Source: Gemmatimonadota bacterium (lineage in GTDB: Bacteria > Gemmatimonadota > Gemmatimonadetes > JACCXV01 > JAHWKZ01). From it: a stretch of DNA of 42,797 bases. The stretch spans positions 1-42,797 of the forward strand of contig JAICQP010000005.1 in the NCBI GenBank assembly GCA_025937815.1. The letters are read 5' to 3'. Each line of letters starts with the position of its first letter. Position 1 is the first letter of the stretch. The position numbers were made by a program, and so were the translations under genes. Positions 33,126-42,797 of this stretch are shown in pieces. The notes beneath the pieces are model-generated. The model was not told the origin of the DNA. It saw nothing but the letters and a program-made list of their open reading frames with translations, and did no database searches.

Positions 33126-34414
33126 CGTTCCCTCACGAGACGCGCGGCGAACATGCCGTCGGCGTCGTCACGCCACGGCAGCGTCACGAGCCAGGGCCCG
33201 TCGGCGAGCGGCGCGGGCACGCGTCCGGCCACGGGGTCGATTCGATACTCCGGGTGATCCACGAGAAACGCGCTCACGACCTCCTCGTTCTCCTCGGGCT
33301 CGAGCGAACACGTCGCGTACACGAGCGCTCCGCCGACCGCCACGCGGTCGGCGAGCCCCTCCAGGATCTCGCGCTGGACCGCGGCGAACCGCGCGAGGTC
33401 TTCCGGCGTCCGCCGCCAGCGCGCGTCGACGCGGCGCCTGAGCACGCCCGTCCCCGAGCAGGGGACGTCGGCCACCACGAGCGGGAACCGCGCCGCTGTC
33501 GGCGGACGCCGCGCGTCGGCGGCCACGAGATGCCAGCCCCCGATTCCCAGTCGCTCGGCGGCGCTCCGGACGCGCACGAGTCGTGCCGGGTCGACGTCGA
33601 GAGCGAGCGCGCGTGCGCCGGGGGAGCGCTCGAGCAGGCCCATGAGCTTGCCGCCCGGGGCAGCGCACGCGTCGAGGAGCCAGCGCGTGCCGGGCTCCGC
33701 TGCTATCTCGGCCACCCATTGGGCGCCGGCGTCCTGCACCCAGAACCACCCCTCGTCCCATCCCGGCAGCGCTTCGGGCGCGGCGCCCGACGCGATCACG
33801 ATCGCGTCCGGCTTCGCCGGATGCACGGCGGCCTCGATCCCCGCTTCCCGGAGCCGGGCCAGAGCCACATCCGGGTCGGTCCGGCGCCGGTTCACCTTGA
33901 GATGGAGCGGCGGCGGAACGTTGTTTCCGGCGAGCAGCGCTTCGGTGGCGTCTATCCCGTGGCGCGCGATCCACCGCCCGACCATCCACGCCGGATGGGA
34001 GTGGAGGATCGCGAGCCGCTCCGCGAGTGCCACGTCCCCGGGAGGCTCCGCCGGTCCTTCGCGAGCGAGATTCCGGAGCACGGCGTTCACCAGGCCGGCC
34101 CCCCAGCGCGAGATCGTCGCCGGAGTTTCGCCGCGGACCAGCTTCACGCTCTCGTCCACCGCCGCCCACGCGGGCACGCCGCTCATGAACCGGAGTTGAT
34201 ACGCGCCGAGCTCCAGGATCGCCAGCACGTCCGCGGGAAGCGCTTCTACGTCTTTCCGCAGGTGGCGCGCTAGCTCCCAGCGGAGGCGCTTCTGCCAGCG
34301 GATCGCGCCGTACGCCAGCTCCATCAGGAACGGCCGCCCCCGCGCCTCGAGAGCGGCGGATCTTCGCGCGAAGCTCTCGTCGGCCCGCGCTCCCCGGCGG
34401 ACGTCCCGGAGCAC
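33122..34414 (-). CDS. rsmB: 16S rRNA (cytosine-967-C5)-methyltransferase RsmB
   Basis: 430 residues from GTG 34414. The NusB-like RNA-binding domain (residues 1-140: RRSAALEARGRPFLMELAYG, LRKDVEALPADVLAILELGAYQL) precedes the Rossmann SAM domain with DACAAPGGKLMGLLE, ALDVDPARLVRV and VVADVPCSGTGVLRRR. The last of these has a cysteine conserved in m5C enzymes, and YATCSLEPEENEEVV carries the catalytic one. Modifies C967 of 16S rRNA. The frame reads upstream to thiG with no ATG or GTG, though CTG 34420 also fits. Follows thiG by 58 bases; fmt-rsmB adjacency, common in other bacteria, is broken here by thiazole genes. Confidence 0.95.
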   Translation of the reverse strand: MLRDVRRGARADESFARRSAALEARGRPFLMELAYGAIRWQKRLRWELARHLRKDVEALPADVLAILELGAYQLRFMSGVPAWAAVDESVKLVRGETPATISRWGAGLVNAVLRNLAREGPAEPPGDVALAERLAILHSHPAWMVGRWIARHGIDATEALLAGNNVPPPLHLKVNRRRTDPDVALARLREAGIEAAVHPAKPDAIVIASGAAPEALPGWDEGWFWVQDAGAQWVAEIAAEPGTRWLLDACAAPGGKLMGLLERSPGARALALDVDPARLVRVRSAAERLGIGGWHLVAADARRPPTAARFPLVVADVPCSGTGVLRRRVDARWRRTPEDLARFAAVQREILEGLADRVAVGGALVYATCSLEPEENEEVVSAFLVDHPEYRIDPVAGRVPAPLADGPWLVTLPWRDDADGMFAARLVRER

Positions 34415-34472
34415 CGCCAGAGCGGCGCGGCGCTCCGGACTCGCGCGCCCGCCTCCGGCGCCGGCGATCGCC

Positions 34473-35249
34473 CTAGCCGCCGACCCGCCCCGCTACCGGG
34501 CTCGACGGGGTGGCATAGGCGCGCTTCTCCATGCGGCCGGCCTCGAACGCCAGCCTGCCGGCCCGGACCGCGAGCCGCATCGCCTCGGCCATTCGCAGCG
34601 GGTCCCCGGCCTTCGCGATCGCCGTGTTCATGAGGATTCCGTCGACGCCCAGCTCCATCGTGGCCGCTGCGTCCGACGCGGTGCCGACGCCCGCATCGAC
34701 GATGACCGGAACGGACACCGCCTCCATGATGAACCGGATGCCGAGCGGATCCACCAGCCCGAGGCCCGACCCGATCGGCGAGGCGAGCGGCATGACCGCC
34801 GCCGCGCCCGCATCCTCGAGCCGCTTCGCGATCACAGGATCGTCGCTCGTGTAGGGGAGCACGGTGAAGCCTTCGCCGGCCAGGGTCTCCGTGGCGGTCA
34901 GGAGCTCGAGGACGTCGGGATAGAGGGTCTTCTCGTCGCCGATCACCTCGAGCTTGACGAAATCGCTGAGCCCCGCCGCGCGCCCGAGCCGCGCCACCCG
35001 GATCGCCTCCTCCGCCGTGTAGCATCCCGCCGTGTTGGGGAGGATCAGGACCCGATCGGCATCGAGCCAGTGAAGGAGGCTCTCCTCCTTGCTGGCGTCC
35101 AGGTCCACGCGGCGAACCGCCACCGTGATGATCTCCGCGCCCGACGCCTCCAGCGCGGCGGCCATCGTCCGGGGCGAGTCGTACTTGCCGGTCCCGATGA
35201 TGAGCCGCGAGCCGAACGTCCGGCCGCCGAGGGTCAGCCGATCGTTCAT
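34473..35249 (-). CDS. thiG: Thiazole synthase ThiG
   Basis: 258 residues from ATG 35249, overlapping the thiS stop by four bases. Builds the thiazole phosphate of thiamin from deoxyxylulose 5-phosphate, dehydroglycine or iminoacetate, and ThiS-thiocarboxylate. Conserved blocks are [40 protein letters not shown] and [10 protein letters not shown], where the Lys forms the Schiff base. Then come VLPYTSDDP and [15 protein letters not shown], and the phosphate-binding [12 protein letters not shown]. Normal length. Neighbours are thiS and the TenI-like gene, so the complete late thiazole route (ThiS, ThiG, tautomerase) is here, though the glycine or tyrosine route gene (thiO/thiH) is not. Confidence 0.96.
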   Translation of the reverse strand: MNDRLTLGGRTFGSRLIIGTGKYDSPRTMAAALEASGAEIITVAVRRVDLDASKEESLLHWLDADRVLILPNTAGCYTAEEAIRVARLGRAAGLSDFVKLEVIGDEKTLYPDVLELLTATETLAGEGFTVLPYTSDDPVIAKRLEDAGAAAVMPLASPIGSGLGLVDPLGIRFIMEAVSVPVIVDAGVGTASDAAATMELGVDGILMNTAIAKAGDPLRMAEAMRLAVRAGRLAFEAGRMEKRAYATPSSPVAGRVGG

Positions 35250-35500
35250 CCGCCCCCCACGAAGTGCACGATCTCGAGCTCGTCGCCGGGTTCGAGAGCC
35301 GTGCGGTCGAACTCCACCCGGCGCAGGATGCGACCGTTCCGCTCGACGACGACGAGGTCGGGGTCGAGGTCGTGGCGCGCGAGGAATCCCGCCACCGATG
35401 TCCCGGGCGGGACCGATCGCGTCTCCCCGTTCGCGCGGATCTCGACTCCGCCGTCGGTTTCCGCGAACTGCGCGCGCGTCTCGCCGGGTGTCGTTTTCAT
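35246..35500 (-). CDS. thiS: Sulfur carrier protein ThiS
   Basis: 84 residues, ATG 35500. Ubiquitin-fold carrier: [64 protein letters not shown]. The C-terminus ends in GGG, consistent with the ThiS diglycine which is adenylated and converted to thiocarboxylate for ThiG. The N-terminal about 15 residues ([15 protein letters not shown]) are extra relative to 66-residue ThiS. Overlaps thiG (ATGA). Confidence 0.92.
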   Translation of the reverse strand: MKTTPGETRAQFAETDGGVEIRANGETRSVPPGTSVAGFLARHDLDPDLVVVERNGRILRRVEFDRTALEPGDELEIVHFVGGG

Positions 35501-35516
35501 GCCGAGAATGTACCAC

Positions 35517-36158
35517 TCAGGGGACCTCGCGCCGAAGCGCGTCGAGGAGCGCGCGGGCCTCGGCCGGCGGGTCGTCGGAGTCCCAGATTGCGCCGATGAC
35601 GGCGACCCCGTCGGCACCCGCGTGGATGGCGGCTTCGGCGCGGCCGCGGTCGATGCCGCCGATGGCGTAGAGCGAGGGACGGAGATCGCCCAACGCGGCG
35701 CGTATCTCGCGCAGGAGCACGGGACCCGCCGGCTCCCTGTCGGGATGGCTCGCACTCGGGAATATCGTCCCCGCGACGATGCGGTCGGCGCCCTCCCGCG
35801 CGGCGGCCGTCGCGGCCGCCGAGGAGTGCACCGAGCGACCGACCGCCAGCGCAGGCCCGACGGCGCGGCGCGCACCCGCGATCGAGAGGCCCCCCTCGGG
35901 CAGCTGGACCGCGTCGGCGCCGGCGAGAGCGGCGACGTCCGCCCGGTCCCCGATCCAGAGCTCTGCCCCGTGCCTGTCGCACGCCGCGCGCACCGCGCGC
36001 GCCAGAGCCAGCAAGTCGCGTCCCCCGAGCGCCCGGGAGCGGAGCCACACGGCCGGGCATCCCGCCGCGAGGATCCCCTCGAGGCGGGCGAGGAAATCCG
36101 GCCGGGCGAGCAGGCGGTCGTCTGTGACCGCCACGAGGAGCGGCCCCGCGTCAGCCAA
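35517..36158 (-). CDS. tenI: Thiazole tautomerase TenI-like protein (ThiE/TenI family)
   Basis: 213 residues from TTG 36158. The protein belongs to the ThiE/TenI family of small TIM barrels (IGGIDRGRAEAAIHAGADGVAVIGAI). Several residues fit TenI rather than thiamin-phosphate synthase: VQLPEGGLS (TenI VQLP; ThiE usually VHxGQ), VGRSVHSS (TenI GRSVHS; ThiE GVSxHT) with the His used for tautomerisation, LRSR in place of the ThiE LREK, and GTIFPSASH in place of GPIFPTxTK. TenI converts the ThiG product to the aromatic thiazole carboxylate. Next to thiS-thiG this makes chemical sense. A ThiE role is not excluded; family comparison is from memory. Confidence 0.7.
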   Translation of the reverse strand: MADAGPLLVAVTDDRLLARPDFLARLEGILAAGCPAVWLRSRALGGRDLLALARAVRAACDRHGAELWIGDRADVAALAGADAVQLPEGGLSIAGARRAVGPALAVGRSVHSSAAATAAAREGADRIVAGTIFPSASHPDREPAGPVLLREIRAALGDLRPSLYAIGGIDRGRAEAAIHAGADGVAVIGAIWDSDDPPAEARALLDALRREVP

Positions 36159-37116
36159 GCGTCTCGCCGGTCCCGACCCCGCGCCCCCGCGCCCAGTCCG
36201 CCCCCGTCATCCGCCGGCCCCCTGGCGGCTGAACGACGTCCAGGCGGACGAGGCCCTCCCCCGTCCGCACGATCGGCTCCGGGCCGGCCGCCACGATCTC
36301 GCCCGGGTCGTCCGGTTCGGTTCCCGGCTCTCCGGGCCGCGCGCCGGGTACCCCTCCCGCGCCTTGCGCCAGACCGGCGCGGAACACCTTGAGCCGCTCA
36401 CCGCGAAAGGTGGTCCACGCGCCGGGCCAGGGATCGAACGCCCGCACCGCGCGCTCGATCGTCCTGGCGGGGAGCGACCAGTCGATCCGCGCCTCGTCGG
36501 TCGTGACCTTGGCCGCGTAACTCGCGCGCGCGTCGTCCTGCGAGTACTCGGTCAGCGTCCCCGCCTCCAGCCGGTCCAGGGCCTCGACGGCCGCCCGCCC
36601 GCCGAGCGCCGCGAGCCGCTGCGTCAGCGTCTGTGCCGTGTCGCCCTCGAGGACCGGCTCGGCGGCCTGGAGGCAGATCGGCCCCGTATCGAGCCCCTCT
36701 TCCATTCGCATGATCGTGACGCCGGTCTCTCGCTTGCCCTCGAGGATCGCGCGGGTGACGGGCGCTGCGCCGCGGTATTCCGGCAGGAGCGAGGCGTGGA
36801 CGTTGAGGGAGCCGTTAGGCGGCAGCGAGAGGATGTCGGGCGGGAGGATCGCGCCATAGGCGGCGACGAGGAAAACGTCGGCGCCAAGCGCGGCGAGCTC
36901 CTCGCGTAAAGCCTGCCTGCGGAGGCGCTTGGGAGTCAGCGTCTCGAGGCCGGCGGACTCCGCGAGACGCGCCACGGGAGTCGGTCGCGGCCGCCTGCCG
37001 CGCCCGCCGGGCTCCGCCGGCCGCGTCACGACGCCCGCCACTTCGTGGGCACTCGCCAGCACGGCCTCGAGCACGGCGACCGCGAACTCGGGGCTCCCCC
37101 AGAAGACGACCCGCAT
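36151..37116 (-). CDS. fmt: Methionyl-tRNA formyltransferase
   Basis: 321 residues, ATG 37116. Formylates initiator Met-tRNA. The N-terminal Rossmann domain has VVFWGSPEFAVAVLEAVLAS, VAAYGAILPPDILSLP and LNVHASLLPEYRGAAPVTRAI, with the catalytic Asn and His, then TGVTIMRMEEGLDTGPI with the Asp. The C-terminal OB-like domain covers KVTTDEARIDWSLPARTIERAVRAFDPWPGAWT. The tail (about 285-321) is long and Gly/Arg-rich. Its stop overlaps the next gene's TTG start. Pairs naturally with def, 15 bases upstream. Confidence 0.96.
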   Translation of the reverse strand: MRVVFWGSPEFAVAVLEAVLASAHEVAGVVTRPAEPGGRGRRPRPTPVARLAESAGLETLTPKRLRRQALREELAALGADVFLVAAYGAILPPDILSLPPNGSLNVHASLLPEYRGAAPVTRAILEGKRETGVTIMRMEEGLDTGPICLQAAEPVLEGDTAQTLTQRLAALGGRAAVEALDRLEAGTLTEYSQDDARASYAAKVTTDEARIDWSLPARTIERAVRAFDPWPGAWTTFRGERLKVFRAGLAQGAGGVPGARPGEPGTEPDDPGEIVAAGPEPIVRTGEGLVRLDVVQPPGGRRMTGADWARGRGVGTGETLG

Positions 37117-37131
37117 GTCCGGTGCCCGAGG

Positions 37132-37649
37132 CTAGTCGGCGACCTGGATTCCCTGCTCCGCCATCGAGCGGCGCCACTCGCGCACCACCAGCCGGCGCTT
37201 GAGCGGGCCCAGGTAGTCGATGAAGAGGATACCGTTCAGGTGATCGATCTCGTGCTGGAGAGCGCGCGACAGGAGCTCGGTGCCGGCAACCACGTTGCGT
37301 TCCCCGTGCCGGTCCTGGTATTCGACCTCCACCTCGGCGGCGCGCTCGATCGTCTCGGTCAGGCCGGGGATGGACAAACACCCCTCCTCGCTCGGGATCG
37401 TCCCCTCCGAGCGCAGGATCCGGGGGTTCACGAGCTCGAGGACGAGGCTCCCGTCCCGCTCCTCGCTGACGTCGATGACGGTCGCGCGCCGCGAGTCGCC
37501 GACCTGCGGCGCGGCGAGCCCCACGCCCTCGGCGTGGTACATCGTGTCGACCAGGTCGTCCAGGAACGACGCCAGGTCCTCGTCGAAGCGCTCGACGGGA
37601 TCCGTGCTCCGGCGCAGGATCGGATCGCCCAGCAGGCGGATCGGGCGGA

Positions 37650-37653
<4 letters not shown>
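37132..37653 (-). CDS. def: Peptide deformylase
   Basis: 173 residues from GTG 37653, whose start overlaps the yajC stop. Removes the N-formyl group from new proteins. Motif I GVGLAAPQVG, motif II EGCLSIPG (the Cys is a metal ligand) and motif III QHEIDHLNGILF (HExxH) are all intact. Ends EQGIQVAD. Normal length. Confidence 0.96.
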
Positions 37654-41416
<3,763 letters not shown>

Positions 41417-41420
<4 letters not shown>

Positions 41421-42343
41421 GCGCGCGGGAATCCTGGCGCCGGATCGCGGTTGCGGCGCTCGTTCTGCTCGGCTTCGGCGGCGCGTCGCGCGTCGACGCG
41501 CAGACGGCGCGCGAGCGGCCCGCGGCGATCGTCGTCGCGCACGGAGCAGAGGTGGAGTGGAACGATCGGGTCCGCGAGATCGCGGGACTCGCCGAGACGG
41601 GGGGCCCGGTCGAGGTCGCCTTCCTGATGGGGCCCGAAGCCGAGGCGCGGCCGTTCCAGGAGGTGGTCGCCGGTCTCGTCGCGGGCGGGGCGTCCGAGGT
41701 CGTGGTCGTGCCGCTCCTTGTGTCGAGCCACAGCGGCCACTACGACCAGCTCCGCTGGCTCGCGGGCGAGATCGATTCCCTGAGCGGGTACATGGCGCAC
41801 CATCTGGAGATGGCGGGCATCACGCGACCCGCCGATCCGGCCCGCGTCCGGCTGGCGGCCGCGCTCGACGACGCACCCGAGCTGGCGGACGTGCTCGCCG
41901 ATCGCGCCCTCGCGCTGGCCGAGTCGCCGCAGGCTCAGGCGCTGTTCCTGATCGGGCATGGACCGAACTCGGCCGAGGACAACGCGCGCTGGATGGCGAA
42001 TCTGAGGTCCGTGGCCGATCGCGTGGGACGCGTTACCGGATTCCGCGACGTGAAGCTCGGCCTCGTCCGCGACGACGCCCCGGCAGAGGTCCGCGCGGAG
42101 GCGGTGCGCGCTATCCGGGAGATGATCGCGCTGCAGCGCGAATTGACGGGGCGGCCCGTCGTCGTGGTGCCGATCCTCGTCAGCGAGGGGCGCGTGAGCC
42201 GCGAGAAGTTCCCTGCGGACCTGGAGGGGCTGGACGTCGTCTACTCCGGTGAGCCGATCCTCCCCCACCCCGCGCTCGCGCGCTGGATCGCGCGCCGCGT
42301 CGCCGACCCCGGACGGATCGAGGTGGCGGACGCGGTTCCCTGA
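41417..42343 (+). CDS. Exported CbiX/sirohydrochlorin-chelatase-like protein, tandem domains
   Basis: 308 residues from GTG 41417, overlapping the receptor stop. An N-terminal membrane or signal stretch (about 8-28) ends near VDAQ, so the protein is probably exported. Two CbiX-type halves follow: VVAHGAEVEWND (H42) to VVVVPLLVSSHSGHYD (H105, H108), and LFLIGHGPNSAEDN (H181) to VVVVPILVSEGRVSREKF and LPHPALARWIA. Each half normally has a pair of histidines that insert metal into tetrapyrroles. The second half has V260 where the second His is expected, so only one site may be active. A periplasmic chelatase beside a receptor gene recalls the D. vulgaris CbiK type linked to haem and iron uptake. 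Confidence 0.78.
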
Positions 42344-42348
42344 CCCGC

Positions 42349-42797
42349 CTACCGCGTCCAGTCGACGTGGATCGGGCCCGGCAGGATGTGCAGCACGGGC
42401 ACGATCAATAGCACAGCCAGGCTCCACCGGGGGTGGACGAACGCCAGCGCGATCGCGACGGCGAACAGTCCGGCTCCGATCAGGAGCCTTTTGGTCGCCT
42501 TGCGCATCTCCCTGTTTCCGGCCTCCTCCAGCAGTCCCGCTCGCGCCGCGTATCGCCAGTGGGCGAGCGCGGCGAGGCTGATCGCCAGCAGGTTGGCGCC
42601 GTAGAGGGTTAGCGCCACTTCCTGCCGGTCGTATGCCCCCACCAGTCGCGTGGTGAACGGGATCAGGCACACGAACATGAAGAACACGATGTTGAGCCAC
42701 AGCGCGTTGGTGTTCACGACGCGCATGTAGTGGAACAGGGTGTGGTGGCCGATCCAGTAGATGCCGAGGTAGCGGAAGCTGACCACGTAGGCGGCTA
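42349..42797 (-). CDS. TMEM175/DUF1211-family potassium channel-like protein (5' partial)
   Basis: Runs from the right edge to a TAG at 42349; the first in-window residues are AAYVVSFRYLGIYWIGHH. Residue patterns of the TMEM175 repeat are visible: YWIGHHTLFHYMRVVN, LWLNIVFFMFVCLIPFTT and FxxxR-like polar turns in a multi-helix membrane protein. At least four membrane segments appear: about 4-14, 28-48, 62-78 and 98-132 counted from GTG 42786. The N-terminal pore-lining helix of the first unit is beyond the edge. These proteins form bacterial potassium leak channels. Its stop is only 6 bases from the chelatase stop on the other strand. Confidence 0.85.
   Translation of the reverse strand, partial: AAYVVSFRYLGIYWIGHHTLFHYMRVVNTNALWLNIVFFMFVCLIPFTTRLVGAYDRQEVALTLYGANLLAISLAALAHWRYAARAGLLEEAGNREMRKATKRLLIGAGLFAVAIALAFVHPRWSLAVLLIVPVLHILPGPIHVDWTR

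Overview
The window is a GC-rich bacterial chromosome segment, packed with genes whose stops and starts often overlap (ATGA, GTGA or TTGA). Many starts are GTG or TTG. An AfsR-like BTAD/NTPase/TPR regulator, two TonB-dependent receptors, many lipoproteins and outer-membrane proteins, and a Bacillus-type RNase HII point to a diderm outside the Proteobacteria. Gemmatimonadota is my best guess, but this is inference from gene content only. I found no rRNA, tRNA, CRISPR array, insertion sequence or phage gene.

Layout. (1) 1-2509, minus: cca, a 3-methyladenine DNA glycosylase and an arginase-fold protein that has lost visible metal ligands and runs off the left edge. (2) 2599-11430: accessory region with the BTAD regulator, an exported nuclease/phosphatase-fold lipoprotein, an outer-membrane barrel, glycine-rich envelope proteins, a desaturase fused in frame to an exported domain, a GNAT acetyltransferase and a lipoprotein. 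(3) 11478-14427, plus: rho behind a C-rich leader, ruvX, mltG. (4) 14453-16574, minus: membrane protein, ECF sigma factor, zinc-motif anti-sigma factor and a haem lipoprotein of the cytochrome P460/c'-beta family. (5) 16776-20526: a DUF3352 lipoprotein, a Kelch lipoprotein and a GIN-domain (DUF2807) lipoprotein. (6) 20579-27268, minus: ffh-rpsP-rimM-trmD-rplS-rnhB, then a cysteine desulfurase and rlmI. (7) 27480-31195, minus: a zinc alcohol dehydrogenase and a large TonB-dependent receptor. (8) 31456-39130, minus: a ten-gene run tgt-yajC-def-fmt-tenI-thiS-thiG-rsmB-PASTA-rpe, with thiazole genes placed between fmt and rsmB. (9) 39282-42343, plus: a TonB-dependent receptor and an exported CbiX-like chelatase behind a Fur-box-like palindrome. 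(10) A TMEM175-type channel gene runs off the right edge.

The most interesting system is the ECF sigma/anti-sigma/haem-lipoprotein operon. The sequence before it has a -35 AACC, 16 bases, then CGTA, which is ECF-like. The same architecture, with the longer -35 TGAAACC, precedes the GIN lipoprotein and the large TonB receptor. The three sites suggest a small envelope regulon, possibly responding to a gas or redox signal through a haem protein whose mature form contains no lysine. Other points of note are the leaderless or leader-ORF arrangements at tgt and the TonB receptor, the RNase HII with an altered GRG motif, the TenI-like gene next to thiS-thiG, and the pairing of a TonB receptor with an exported chelatase.
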